A DNA stretch of 64,000 nucleotides from an uncultured Saprospiraceae bacterium. Its GTDB lineage: Bacteria; Bacteroidota; Bacteroidia; Chitinophagales; Saprospiraceae. Positions 44,785-54,402 of the stretch are shown here, piece by piece (within the stretch, counting starts at the first letter, position 1; every line of letters begins with the position of its first letter). Below the pieces are notes generated by a model. The model was not told where the DNA came from. It searched no databases and saw only the letters and a program-made list of their open reading frames with translations. The DNA lies in NCBI GenBank assembly GCA_937959275.1, contig CALGLU010000036.1, positions 105,441 through 169,440 of the forward strand, given 5' to 3'. A program made the position numbers and the translations under genes.

Positions 44785-45357
44785 ATGAATTATCTCGCTC
44801 ACACCTACCTATCAAGTGGAGATGAAGAAGTCCTCATCGGAAATTTTATTGCTGATTTTATCAATGGTAAACAAGCAAGGACTTTGGATGAGCCCTACCA
44901 AAAGGGTATCAGCTTGCATCGAAAAATTGATAGCTTCACAGACGAACATATTGAATTTAGAAAGGGCACAAAACGATTGTCTAAACACCATAGTAAGTAT
45001 TCACCAGTCGTTTTGGATATTTTATATGATCACTTATTGGCGATCAATTGGGAGAGCTATTCAAAGATGACCTTACAAGAGCATGCGACTCAAAGCTATT
45101 CTGTTTTTGAAAGGCATATTGATGTATTTATTGAGCAAGGGGTTGAACATATTCCTAAAATGATCTCGCATAATTTTTTAGTGTCTTATGCCGATGTAGA
45201 TAAGGTGAAATACGTGCTGGGCAGAATGGATCATCGAACACGATTCGAGTCTCAGTTTGTCAATGCTATGGATCACCTGCAAGAAGATTTTGATAGTTAT
45301 AACAAGGAGTTTAATATATTTTTTCCGGAGATGATTGCTGTCGTAGACGCACATTAA
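44785..45357 (+). CDS. acpH: ACP phosphodiesterase (AcpH)
   Basis: This 190-residue protein hydrolyses the phosphopantetheine arm from acyl carrier protein. Family motifs: NYLAHTYLSS, NFIADFINGK, ISLHRKIDSFTDEH (HxxID...TD metal ligands), YSPVVLDILYDHLLAINW, LGRMDHRTRF. Length is typical. It begins 5 bp after the UspA-like gene, probably on the same transcript. A REP-like repeat follows it. Confidence 0.92.
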   Translation: MNYLAHTYLSSGDEEVLIGNFIADFINGKQARTLDEPYQKGISLHRKIDSFTDEHIEFRKGTKRLSKHHSKYSPVVLDILYDHLLAINWESYSKMTLQEHATQSYSVFERHIDVFIEQGVEHIPKMISHNFLVSYADVDKVKYVLGRMDHRTRFESQFVNAMDHLQEDFDSYNKEFNIFFPEMIAVVDAH

Positions 45358-45393
45358 AAATGCCCGGCTTTACGAGGTTTTCAATGGCCCAAC

Positions 45394-45424
45394 TGCCGCT
45401 GTTGGTCTCCCAACCAAGGGCATT
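45394..45424. repeat. Outlying REP type-B copy
   Basis: TGCCGCTGTTGGT, then CTCC and CAACCAAGGGCA, is a slightly decayed copy of the type-B REP hairpin in the array at 46897-48228, located alone 1.5 kb to the left after acpH. Confidence 0.8.
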
Positions 45425-45523
45425 ATTAAATGGTTGGTAGAGGCGTTTAACGTTTTATAAACTCGAACCAATATGCTCCTATTTAAATCAAATGTATTTT
45501 TATGCAGCTTAAAATGAAGAATC

Positions 45524-46894
45524 ATGTCACATAACAATCGCCGCCAATTTTTAAAACGAGTCGCAGCAATCCCAGTAGTTGTAGGCTCTACTGGCTGTGT
45601 AACAAAGACAATAAAAACAACTGATGTCTCCATAAAAGCTTCGAATGATCAAGTGAATGTTGCGGCTATTGGTATGGGCATTATGGGGTTTAGTAATTGT
45701 AAAACAGCGATTCAAATACCAGGTGTTAAGTTAGTCGCAGTCTGTGATTTGTATACTGGTCGCCTAGAGCGATCAAAGGAAATCTTTGGTCAGCATTTGT
45801 TTGTCACACAGGATTATAAAGAGATTATTAATCGTTCAGACATCGATGCAGTGATCATTTCGACTTCGGATCATTGGCATGATGTGATTACCATTGCGGC
45901 GCTCCAGGCTGGTAAACATGTGTATTGCGAAAAACCAATGGTTCATCACATTCAAGAAGGTCGGGCTGTTATTCAAGCAGAGCAAGACTCAGGCAGGGTT
46001 TTGCAGATAGGAAGTCAACGTGTGAGTTCGGCTTTGTATGCAGAAGCTGGTAGACAATATCGTTCAGGCATTATTGGTGATTTAATTTTAGTCGAAGCAG
46101 CCTTCGATCGCCAAAATGCCTTAGGTGCTTGGCAATATTCCATTCCCACTGATGCTTCGCCGCAAACTGTTGATTGGGATAGGTTTATTGGGGACTCATC
46201 TCAGCTAGCATTTGATGCCACTCGTTTTTTTAGATGGCGCAACTATCAAGACTATGGTACCGGCGTCAGTGGTGATATGCTAGTCCACTTCTTTTCAGGT
46301 TTCCATTCAATTATTAATTCATTGGGACCAGAGCGGATTGTTGCGACAGGAGGGCTGCGCTATTGGAAGGATGGGAGAGATGTGCCTGATATAGTCACAG
46401 CTATGGTTGATTATCCCCATACAGAGAATCATCCAGCTTTTAATGCCCAAATCAGAGTCAACTTTGTTGATGGCAAAGGTGGTGGTTCATTCATTAGACT
46501 CATTGGCTCAGAGGGAGTGATCGATATTAAAGGATCCTCTTTGACAGTTAGTCAGAGTCGGATGGGGGAGGCGCCGGGCTTTGGAGGTTGGGATAGCTAT
46601 GATACATTCTCATTGGACGAGCAGGCTCGATTCAAAGCCGTATATGATGATAAATTCTCATCCGCCAATGCTGGGCTTTCTAATCCTGCCGTTGTCCGAT
46701 ACGAATTAGAAGCGGGCTATAATACGAATATTCAACATCATGCTCATTTTTATAATGCTATTCGCACAGGATCAAAAGTTGTAGAAGATGGTGCCTTTGG
46801 CTTGCGCGCTGCAGCACCAGCATTAGCTGCTAACAAAAGCTATTTTGAAAAGGAGATTGTGCATTGGGATCCTGTGAAGATGGAGTTGATTTGA
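45524..46894 (+). CDS. Gfo/Idh/MocA family oxidoreductase, Tat-exported
   Basis: This 456-residue protein has a twin-Arg leader (NNRRQFLKRVAAIPVVVGSTGC; a lipobox-like GSTGC follows). The NAD-binding site is VAAIGMGIMGFSNCKTA and the EKP motif is YCEKPMVHHIQEG, with the Lys expected to be catalytic. The C-terminal part contains GDMLVHFFSGFHSIINSLG, where the His residue is typical. It is independent of the 29456-32926 group but of the same superfamily, probably acting on another sugar derivative. A REP element begins 3 bp after the stop. Confidence 0.9.
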   Translation: MSHNNRRQFLKRVAAIPVVVGSTGCVTKTIKTTDVSIKASNDQVNVAAIGMGIMGFSNCKTAIQIPGVKLVAVCDLYTGRLERSKEIFGQHLFVTQDYKEIINRSDIDAVIISTSDHWHDVITIAALQAGKHVYCEKPMVHHIQEGRAVIQAEQDSGRVLQIGSQRVSSALYAEAGRQYRSGIIGDLILVEAAFDRQNALGAWQYSIPTDASPQTVDWDRFIGDSSQLAFDATRFFRWRNYQDYGTGVSGDMLVHFFSGFHSIINSLGPERIVATGGLRYWKDGRDVPDIVTAMVDYPHTENHPAFNAQIRVNFVDGKGGGSFIRLIGSEGVIDIKGSSLTVSQSRMGEAPGFGGWDSYDTFSLDEQARFKAVYDDKFSSANAGLSNPAVVRYELEAGYNTNIQHHAHFYNAIRTGSKVVEDGAFGLRAAAPALAANKSYFEKEIVHWDPVKMELI

Positions 46895-46896
46895 AT

Positions 46897-47277
46897 CCGT
46901 CGCTGTTGGTCTCACAACCAACGGCATTTAGTATATAAGCCAAAGTCAAGGAAATAGTAAAACTCATTGGATCGGAGTCCAACAAGGGCGTGTCGTGGCA
47001 TCCCCAACTGCCGCTGTTGGTCTCCGAACCAACGGCATTAGCAGGAAATAATAAAACTCGTTGGATCGGAGTCCAACAAGGGCGTGGTTTGTTACTCGTC
47101 GTATGGGAGTCCATAGAGGGCGAGACGTGGCATCCCCAACTGCCGCTGTTGGTCTCCGAACCAACGGCATTTAGAAAACAAATTCAATGATTAGACTTAA
47201 AACTCGTTGGATCGGAGTCCAACGAGGGCGTGTCGTGGCATCCCCAACTGCCGCTGTTTGTCTCCGAACCAACGGCT
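46897..47277. repeat. REP array 1 (types A, B and C hairpins)
   Basis: The array alternates three short hairpin families. Type A, CTCGTTGGA-TCGGAG-TCCAACGAG plan, is at 46963, 47057 and 47203. Type B, TGCCGCTGTTGGT-CTCCGA-ACCAACGGCA plan, is at 46897, 47009, 47141 and 47249. Type C, CGTATGG-GAG-TCCATAGAGGG plan, is at 47095. An A-to-B unit with a fixed 16-18 bp spacer is repeated. The array ends 13 bp before the RAYT gene. Confidence 0.92.
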
Positions 47278-47289
47278 TAGATTACAAGT

Positions 47290-47799
47290 TCACTCATCAT
47301 CCCAACTAAATAGGAAGTCCCAATTCTTGATTCCGGTTTCAAAGTATTGAGATGAACTATATTTGTAATTAGAGTTTAAATCTTTACGTATTGGATTATT
47401 ATGAATGTAATTTATCTTTTGCATCAGGACTTTGTCTGAATATATTTCAATACTCATTGAAGCTCGTTGCCAAAATTGATATTCTCTATCTGACTTGTTT
47501 ACTTTAAACCGTTCTAGAGTATAATTTTTGGATTCCTTTTGTAATGTTTCTTTTATTTTTTTACTGGTAAATCTTAGAATGCTTTGCTGTACTTTGGATA
47601 CCGTGTATGGTTCCAAAATCTGCCAGACTAAGTGGACATGATCGGGCATAATAACAAATGCCCATATTGTTGCACACTTGGATTTTACTGTAAATCGAAA
47701 TGAGTCAATAATTATACTTTTGTACAGATCGTCTTGAAATAAGGGGTGCCAATTTAATAACGTCCAAGTAGTAAAATAGAGGTTGACATATTTCCTCAT
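47290..47799 (-). CDS. RAYT (REP-associated tyrosine transposase)
   Basis: This 169-residue Y1-transposase-fold protein has the expected motifs. The HUH-like site is MPDHVHLVW (H54, H56), the catalytic Tyr is in KINYIHNNPIRK (Y131), and WQRASM and the start (YFTTWTLLNWHPLFQDD) match the RAYT plan. The ATG at 47799 is used; the longer frame is merely repeat sequence translated. It sits inside a REP array with copies on both sides, as RAYT genes do in other bacteria, where the protein mobilises REP sequences. It looks intact. This assigns a probable mover of the repeats around it. Confidence 0.9.
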   Translation of the reverse strand: MRKYVNLYFTTWTLLNWHPLFQDDLYKSIIIDSFRFTVKSKCATIWAFVIMPDHVHLVWQILEPYTVSKVQQSILRFTSKKIKETLQKESKNYTLERFKVNKSDREYQFWQRASMSIEIYSDKVLMQKINYIHNNPIRKDLNSNYKYSSSQYFETGIKNWDFLFSWDDE

Positions 47800-47846
47800 T
47801 GTAAAGTTGTTTGTTCGAAAACAAGATAAGCAATAAAAAGGAAAAT

Positions 47847-48309
47847 CTCGTTGGATCGGAGTCCATAGAGGGCGAGACGTGACATCCCAAATTGCCGCTG
47901 TTGGTCCCCGAACCAAAGGCATTTAGTAAATAAAACTCGTTGGATCGGAGTCCAACAAGGGCGTGGTTTGTTACTCGTTGTATGGGAGTCCATAGAGGGC
48001 GAGACGTGACATTCCGAAATGCCGCTGTTGGTCTCCGAACCAACGGCATTACGAATATAAAAGGGAATAATAAAACTCGTTGGATCGGAGTCCAACGAGG
48101 GCATTGTTTGTTTCTCGTTGGATCGGAGTCCAACGAGGGCGTGGTTTGTTACTCGTCGTATGGGAGTCCATAGAGGGCGAGACGTGGCATCCCCAACTGC
48201 CGCCGTTGGTCTCCGAACCAACGGCATTTAGCATCTAATAAAACTCGTTGGATCGGAGTCCAACAAGGGCGTGGTTTGTTTCTCATTGGATCAGAGTCCA
48301 ATGAGGGCG
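47847..48309. repeat. REP array 2 (types A, B and C hairpins)
   Basis: This array lies upstream of the RAYT start. It contains a chimera of A and C at 47847-47879; type A at 47936, 48076, 48114, 48244 and 48282; type B at 47893, 48020 and 48198; and type C at 47974 and 48152. Stem changes are compensated: one A copy has CATTGGA/TCCAATG instead of CGTTGGA/TCCAACG, and one B copy has a perfect GCCGTTGGT/ACCAACGGC stem. Translated frames inside it are repeat artefacts, not genes. Confidence 0.92.
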
Positions 48310-48345
48310 TGGTTTGTTTCTTTTAGAATGGCAGTCAAATCAGGG

Positions 48346-48699
48346 CACTCAATGACTTCAAACAACCGTCTGAGAAGACAAAAAGTGGTAAAACACCAAA
48401 AAGAATACGACCATAAATAAGTACAATAGTTTTTTCTGTGGTTTTTTCATTTCACTATTGTTAACAAGATTAACAAATACCTCAGTTCCAGCTTTCTATT
48501 AACGACTTGAATATCTAGACCAATACACTGATTTTGTCTTTTAATCTTAAGCATATCTTAAAACGAATATTGGTGAATTGAAAATTTATATGAAAGTCAT
48601 TTATGCATCCTAAACACCTCATAGTTAAACTAATGAGGCTGAGGTTGTTCAATATCAAGCAATCATCACACTAGCAGATGATCGTGTTATCACCTTGGT
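48346..48699. other. Non-coding gap of 354 bp
   Basis: Between the REP array and porT I see no gene, no RNA and no strong hairpin. The first bases are a decayed repeat copy; the rest is AT-rich without open frames of note. Confidence 0.5.
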
Positions 48700-49410
48700 T
48701 TATCCTTCAAAATTAAACGAGATTGTCAAAACCCTAGACAAGATTTTTTCTATAATACGAGCCTCTTCCAGATCATTATTATAAATGAGAATATTACCTA
48801 TGCCTTGCGAAAATTTGATTTCTGGCGAGAAGATAAAATAGGGAAAGAACATCTGCATCCCAGCCCCCACTTCCAATTGAAAATCATGTGGTGATATTTT
48901 GATCAGATTGTCCGCTTCTCTAGTTGAAGAATTACTAGCAACGTCAAATGAGTATTTAAGTCCAGCTATCACAAAGGCCCGCTTATCTTTATATGGTTCA
49001 GACTTGTAGCGCACATGAAAAGGAGCTTCAAAAAATACACTTTCTATATTTCGTGTACGTGGCGAACCACCAAAGTTTTTAAACTCGATCTGTCGCTCTG
49101 CAAAACTAAAGCCTGGCAAAAAACGAAAATCAAAATAATTACCAATTTTTAAATTTGCAATCAAGTGAACATGAAAACCTGGAGCTCTCAATCCTTCAGC
49201 TACTGCAATGCTGTCTCTGTTTACAAAGTTTTCACCATGAAAAACCTTATATCTTGAATTTGTCAATCCCAATGAAAGACCGAAATAATAAGGTTTATTC
49301 TGGAATTCTTGAAAGTTATGGTTCGCTCGGTAAAGTTGTGCGCCTGCATCAAACTGACAACACAGGCAAAAGAGAAATGTAATTATTTGTATCCTTGATA
49401 AATGGCACAT
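48700..49410 (-). CDS. porT: PorT family outer-membrane protein (T9SS)
   Basis: This 236-residue protein has a signal peptide (IITFLFCLCCQFDAGAQ) and a beta-barrel of alternating hydrophobic strands (YYFGLSLGLTNSRYKVFHG, VHLIANLKIGNYFDFRFLPGFSFAERQIEF, FFEAPFHVRYKSE, FVIAGLKYSFDVAS, LEVGAGMQMFFPYFIFSPEIKFSQGI). This is the PorT pattern, an outer-membrane component of the type IX secretion system. In many Bacteroidota porT is next to ubiE, as here, with a 28-bp overlap. Together with the phylum-typical genes it indicates a T9SS-containing cell. Confidence 0.85.
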   Translation of the reverse strand: MCHLSRIQIITFLFCLCCQFDAGAQLYRANHNFQEFQNKPYYFGLSLGLTNSRYKVFHGENFVNRDSIAVAEGLRAPGFHVHLIANLKIGNYFDFRFLPGFSFAERQIEFKNFGGSPRTRNIESVFFEAPFHVRYKSEPYKDKRAFVIAGLKYSFDVASNSSTREADNLIKISPHDFQLEVGAGMQMFFPYFIFSPEIKFSQGIGNILIYNNDLEEARIIEKILSRVLTISFNFEG

Positions 49411-50105
49411 ATACCTAAGCTTAATTTTTTATACGAACAGTCTCTAAAGCCTGCTGATCTCATTCTGGTTAGGAACAAATCATAATCTGGAAAAGCCTGT
49501 ACTGATTCGTATAAATACTCGTATGCTCTGGAATCTTTTGATTTGAACTTTCCTATAACGGGTAAAATGTTCTTAAAGTATACATTGAACAACTGTTTAA
49601 AGGGAAATGATGTAGGTTTTGTGAATTCCAAGATAACCACTTGTCCTCCTGGCTGTAATACCCGCTGAATCTCCATCAAACCCTTGTCTAGGTTTTCAAA
49701 GTTACGCACACCGAAAGAAGCTGTGGCTACATCGAACGTATTGTCTGAGAAACTTAAATTTTCACTGTCCTCTTTGAGTAAGGTAATGGTCGTATCTAAC
49801 CCTTTTTTAGAAACCTTTTCCCTGCCTTTTGCCAACATTTCATGGGAGATATCTATGCCTGTGATTTGTGTCGGTTTAATCAGTCGATAGGCTTCTAGAG
49901 CGATATCAGCTGTACCGGTCGCAATATCAAGTAAATGCTCAGGGGTAGTTTTTTGGATTGTATTGATCGCCTTTTTACGCCATGTGGTATCGATACCAAG
50001 TGTGAGTACTCGATTTAATAAGTCATAGCTCGGAGCTATATTATCAAACATTTGTTCGACCTGAGCTTTTTTTGCTTCGGCCTCGTTATAAGGTTTAATG
50101 TCCAT
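49383..50105 (-). CDS. ubiE: Demethylmenaquinone/ubiquinone methyltransferase UbiE/MenG
   Basis: This 240-residue SAM-dependent enzyme performs the last methylation of menaquinone synthesis. Signatures: FDNIAPSYDLLNRVLTLGIDTTWRKK, SAM site LLDIATGTADIALEA, GIDISHEMLAKGREK, FDVATASFGVRNFENLDKGL and VLQPGGQVVILEFTKP. It overlaps porT by 28 bp, a linkage common in the phylum, so the two are translated from one mRNA. Confidence 0.95.
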   Translation of the reverse strand: MDIKPYNEAEAKKAQVEQMFDNIAPSYDLLNRVLTLGIDTTWRKKAINTIQKTTPEHLLDIATGTADIALEAYRLIKPTQITGIDISHEMLAKGREKVSKKGLDTTITLLKEDSENLSFSDNTFDVATASFGVRNFENLDKGLMEIQRVLQPGGQVVILEFTKPTSFPFKQLFNVYFKNILPVIGKFKSKDSRAYEYLYESVQAFPDYDLFLTRMRSAGFRDCSYKKLSLGICAIYQGYK

Positions 50106-50385
50106 ACATTGGCAAAATTACCATCTACAACTTTGCAATTCACGAATAGTTGTGAAAATCTTACATATCTCCTAACAAACCATCGATTCGAATTGGTGAT
50201 TATCAATACATTGAATCATCACTGATTTACTCCTTGGCTTGCTTCAAAAAGCTCTAAAAAGTCAATAAAACAGTAATTTTAGGTAAGAATTCAATTATTT
50301 ATCTTATTAGATATAAAGAGTACGCCACTTTTTCGCCGTTGAAATAGTTATTATTGCATCGAAAATCCATATCTAATAGGAACAT

Positions 50386-53106
50386 ATGATCTCATTACGC
50401 AGTTTTTATAGTCTTTTTATCCTTTTACTTAGTGTCTCTATAGCATATTCTCAAGAAGAGAGTAGTCCATTATTAGTTTCAGGAACCTTTGAAAATGCCT
50501 CTATTCAAGAAGTATTAGCTCATCTAGAAAGTAACTATGACCTTGATGTCTTCTACAAAGCAGAAGATATCCCTTCTAAAAGTATTTCAGACACTTTTAC
50601 TGATGTACCAATCAAGGACTTTCTAACGCAAGTATTAAGTCAAACTGCGACAGGTTACTTACTCTACAGAGATACAGAAGTAGTAATCGTACCAAGACAA
50701 CTCGTCGATGATGTGTACTCTGTCAAATACTATCAAGCTTTAGATGGCACTGAAGAGGATTCAGAAATCGTAACAACTCAAGAAACAGTAAGTAATATCG
50801 GTTCGATAGAAAATTTGTCTCCTTCTGGTCAAGTTAAAGTCACAGGTCGAGTTATAGATGAACAAACAGGTGAAGAAATCATTGGTGCCACTGTCAATTG
50901 GCCCGAGTCAGGTGTTGCCACCATTACCGATGTCGATGGTTCATTTGAGACTGTAGTTGAAGCAGGCCTTAAGAATTTGCAGATAGGCTATCTAGGTTAT
51001 GTTGAATTCACTAAGAAATATAATGTGATGTCAGATGGAGCTTTGGAAATTTCACTGTTTAAACAGGCAGTAACTATTGACGAGGTTACGATTACTGGAC
51101 GTGCAGCCGATCAGAGTGTTGAGAGTGCACAAATTGGAGTGGCAACAATAGATGTCAAAACGATAAAGAAGCTTCCAACATTTCTAGGAGAGGCGGATAT
51201 CATTAAATCAATACTATTAAATCCTGGCGTCAGCAGTATTGGAGAGGGTGCCACTGGCTTTAATGTGCGTGGAGGTGAGGTTGATCAAAATCTAGTGATG
51301 CAAGACGAAGCATTTCTATTTAACTCGTCTCATGCACTTGGCTTTTACAGTACGTTTAATGCGGACTTAATTAATAAAGTTGATTTATATAAAGGGAATA
51401 TACCCGCACAATATGGAGGAAGATTAGCATCTGTTATGGATGTTGAGATGAGAAATGGGAATTTTGAGAAGTTTGATATAAAAGGAGGTATCGGGCCTGT
51501 CGCAAGTCGTATAAGTGTGGAGGGACCTATTGCAAAAGGGAAAACGTCATTCATTATTGGTGGGAGAGGATCTTACTCTGATTGGATTTTAGATCGGATC
51601 AATGTCTTAGAAGTACGAAACAGTTCATCTTTTTTCTTTGATGTCAATGCTAAAGTCACACATCGATTCTCACAAAAAAATAACCTGACTTTATCTGGAT
51701 ATTATTCTCAAGATGACTTTACGTTTAATAACGAATTTGGTTTTGATTACAGTACTGCCTTAGGCGAAGCTACATTTAGGACTATTTTTAATGATAATTT
51801 TTATTCTAAATTTTCAGCTGTTTATAGCCAATACAAAAGTACCCAATTTGATTTGGAGGGGCTGGATGCTTCGGATTTAGCTATCGATATATCCTACATT
51901 AAAGTCAAAGAGCTACTGACTTACAATATGGATAGCGGCATTAAGTTGGATTTTGGTGGAGAAGGTATATTGTACACGACAAGTCCGGGAGATTTTCAAC
52001 CTGCCGACGAAAATTCACTTGTGATCGGTAATACTTTAGATGAAGAAAAAGGATTAGAACTTGCAGCCTTTGTAAATGCCGAATGGGAATTGACCCCGTC
52101 TCTATTAGTAACTGGAGGGTTGAGGTTTAGCTTGTTTCAAGCTATGGGACCTGCAACTGTCTTTCAATATGAAGACCCCTTGAATCCGACAACGACTACA
52201 ATCATTGGATCAGAAGAGCAGACGGGAACCTTGGCCACATATTCTACACCAGAGCCTAGAGTCTCTGCCAGATTAAAATTAACAGAAAGTGCTTCTCTCA
52301 AAGCTGGATACAGTCGGACATCACAATATTTTAACCAGATATTTAACTCTGATTCGCCAACCCCTACGAGCCAATGGCAATTGTCTAATGCCTATATACT
52401 ACCAAATAAGTCTAATAACTATTCCGTAGGCGTCTTTAAGAATTTGCAGAATAATGATTGGGAAACCTCTTTCGAAGTCTATTACAGGGATATAGATCGC
52501 TTATTTGATTACCGTGATTTTGCAAGACTTGTGGCGAATGATCATATAGAGACAGAACTATTACCGGGTATAGGTGAAACATATGGTGCCGAGGTGAGTA
52601 TCAAGAAGAAAACAGGCGAATTGAATGGATGGCTGAGTTATACCTATGCTAAAAGTCAAAAAAAGATTGTTGGCATTAATGATGGTGATTGGTATCCAAG
52701 TAATTTTGACAGCCCACACAATATGAGTGTCGTCTTAAATTATAATCCCACTCAGAGACATACAATCTCGGTTAATTTCAATTATGCGACTGGACGGCCG
52801 ACGACGCCCCCTATTGGTAATTTTGAAACATCATCTGGATTGGTTGTTCCTATATATTCAGATCGAAATCAAATACGAATTCCAGATTATCATCGATTAG
52901 ATATTGCCTATACAATAGGTAGAGGTTACAAAAAGAATGCAAAATTCCGGACGAGTTGGACATTGTCATTATATAATGTCTATGGGAGGAAAAATGCGTT
53001 CTCGGTTTATTTCACACAAGGAGCGTTTCAGCGTGCGCAGGCGAATCGCCTAGCTGTATTAGGAGCTGCGTTCCCTTCATTGACGTTTAATTTTGAATTT
53101 TTATAG
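50386..53106 (+). CDS. TonB-dependent receptor with STN and CarboxypepD domains
   Basis: This 906-residue outer-membrane receptor has a signal peptide (ending near SIAYSQ). A STN domain (about 28-105, TFENASIQEVLAHLESNYDLDVFY), a carboxypeptidase-regulatory-like beta domain (about 148-225, KVTGRVIDEQTGEEIIGATV), then a plug (KTIKKLPTFLGEADIIKSI..., GFNVRGGEVDQNLVMQD, PAQYGGRLASVMDVE) and a C-terminal beta barrel follow. STN-containing receptors in this phylum can signal to anti-sigma factors, but none lies next to it. Downstream genes are two DUF4249 lipoproteins and a macroglobulin-like protein, a common set. The substrate is unknown. Confidence 0.92.
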   Translation: MISLRSFYSLFILLLSVSIAYSQEESSPLLVSGTFENASIQEVLAHLESNYDLDVFYKAEDIPSKSISDTFTDVPIKDFLTQVLSQTATGYLLYRDTEVVIVPRQLVDDVYSVKYYQALDGTEEDSEIVTTQETVSNIGSIENLSPSGQVKVTGRVIDEQTGEEIIGATVNWPESGVATITDVDGSFETVVEAGLKNLQIGYLGYVEFTKKYNVMSDGALEISLFKQAVTIDEVTITGRAADQSVESAQIGVATIDVKTIKKLPTFLGEADIIKSILLNPGVSSIGEGATGFNVRGGEVDQNLVMQDEAFLFNSSHALGFYSTFNADLINKVDLYKGNIPAQYGGRLASVMDVEMRNGNFEKFDIKGGIGPVASRISVEGPIAKGKTSFIIGGRGSYSDWILDRINVLEVRNSSSFFFDVNAKVTHRFSQKNNLTLSGYYSQDDFTFNNEFGFDYSTALGEATFRTIFNDNFYSKFSAVYSQYKSTQFDLEGLDASDLAIDISYIKVKELLTYNMDSGIKLDFGGEGILYTTSPGDFQPADENSLVIGNTLDEEKGLELAAFVNAEWELTPSLLVTGGLRFSLFQAMGPATVFQYEDPLNPTTTTIIGSEEQTGTLATYSTPEPRVSARLKLTESASLKAGYSRTSQYFNQIFNSDSPTPTSQWQLSNAYILPNKSNNYSVGVFKNLQNNDWETSFEVYYRDIDRLFDYRDFARLVANDHIETELLPGIGETYGAEVSIKKKTGELNGWLSYTYAKSQKKIVGINDGDWYPSNFDSPHNMSVVLNYNPTQRHTISVNFNYATGRPTTPPIGNFETSSGLVVPIYSDRNQIRIPDYHRLDIAYTIGRGYKKNAKFRTSWTLSLYNVYGRKNAFSVYFTQGAFQRAQANRLAVLGAAFPSLTFNFEFL

Positions 53107-53125
53107 ACGAGAATTGTCTCGAGGA

Positions 53126-54397
53126 ATGGGAATGTATAAACAGTATTTCATAATTTACTTGGTAAGTCTTACGGTCTTGGGCTGTCTAGATCCTATCGAA
53201 CTTGCTGTGCCATCTGGAGGAGTTACTGATATAGCTGTTAATGGTAAATTGGTCTTTGGGAACCCCTCGACCTTAGAAGTTAGCGTGAGTGAAATCTTTG
53301 ATTTTGATGGTAACCCAAATCGGATTGCAATTCGAAGTGTAGAATTATTGGATGAAGCAAATAATATATTTGAAATAAAATCACAAGATAGGGGCGTTTA
53401 TACTGCAACAATCGCTCAGGATGATCCAAATATTAAAATCTCTCTTGATCAAAGGTATAAGATCAAGGTATTTCTTGCCAGTGGAGATATAGTCGAATCA
53501 GATTTTCAGAGTATTGCTAGAATTGCTGGTCAAACTAGTCTGAGTTCAAGAACAGTTCAAAAATCATTTGAGGATGATGATGGGGTAATAAGAGATGGCT
53601 TAGCGCTCAGCTTTGATGCAAGGACACCAATTTCAACAAATCAAGAAGTGAAGTTGCGCTGGGAAGTCTTAAGAACATATCGGTTTTCTAACCTAGCTCA
53701 ATATTCACCTCCTCTTACATCAGACAACAGGTTTTGTAACACAGCAGGGCCAAGGCGGATTGATATTTGTGAAGAATTACGATTAGATCCAGGCAGTGAG
53801 ATGGGCTTTTGGGATTGTGATAATGGTGGTGTATCCAATGCAGTTGAGTGTGATAGAGGTACGAATCCTCTAGATAGTCTTGATGATGGTCGACCTCGCA
53901 TTGAAAGAAAGACTTGTTACATCACAGGCTTTGAAGACATCCGAAATATTAAACTTTTTGATCCAGATGCGGATTCTAATAATTCTTCTGTTTTTGAACA
54001 AACGCTGTTTGAGCCGTCGATAGATTTTAAGTTTGCTGAAGGCTATCATGTTCAATTGATTACTGAAGCTATCAACAAGGATGTCTTTGAGTATTATTCT
54101 AAGATTAAAGAGCTCCTTTCCTTGAGTGGGAGTATGTTTGACCCACCAGCAGGCAAAGTGAAAGGCAATATGTTGAATACGACAAGTCCAGAAGGCGAAG
54201 TGTTTGGTTTTTTTTATGTGACGGAGCAGGATACCGCAAACCGATTTATCGATATAGATCAAGTTGGTTTTCCAGATACATTATGTTTATTAAATTTTAT
54301 GGGGATGCCTCCAGAGACATGTATTGATTGTACAGTTTGGGCAAATTCAGGCGACTTGGTGACCATTTTAAGACCTTCATATTGGGGCAAAGAATAA
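53126..54397 (+). CDS. DUF4249 lipoprotein
   Basis: This 423-residue lipoprotein has the lipobox LTVLGC and continues LDPIEL, the start of the DUF4249 pattern. Two linked beta domains follow; a segment TGTNPLD-like and conserved FDPPAGKVKGNMLN..GEVFGFFYV lie near the end. The ATG at 53126 (GMG...MYKQYF) is used; 53132 is also possible. It begins 19 bp after the TonB receptor stop and is paralogous with the next gene. DUF4249 proteins commonly accompany TonB receptors of this type; function not known. Confidence 0.88.
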   Translation: MGMYKQYFIIYLVSLTVLGCLDPIELAVPSGGVTDIAVNGKLVFGNPSTLEVSVSEIFDFDGNPNRIAIRSVELLDEANNIFEIKSQDRGVYTATIAQDDPNIKISLDQRYKIKVFLASGDIVESDFQSIARIAGQTSLSSRTVQKSFEDDDGVIRDGLALSFDARTPISTNQEVKLRWEVLRTYRFSNLAQYSPPLTSDNRFCNTAGPRRIDICEELRLDPGSEMGFWDCDNGGVSNAVECDRGTNPLDSLDDGRPRIERKTCYITGFEDIRNIKLFDPDADSNNSSVFEQTLFEPSIDFKFAEGYHVQLITEAINKDVFEYYSKIKELLSLSGSMFDPPAGKVKGNMLNTTSPEGEVFGFFYVTEQDTANRFIDIDQVGFPDTLCLLNFMGMPPETCIDCTVWANSGDLVTILRPSYWGKE

Positions 54398-54402
54398 AGA
54401 AT

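Noticed and set aside
46830..48234. Several overlapping open frames of 60-143 codons on both strands in the repeat region
   Set aside because: They translate the REP units themselves (repeated TNSGSWG- and LWTPIR-like peptides), have no independent start signals and change frame from copy to copy.
46897..48309. Possible CRISPR array
   Set aside because: The repeated units are palindromic, of three kinds, irregularly spaced and split by a transposase; there are no unique constant-length spacers and no cas genes.
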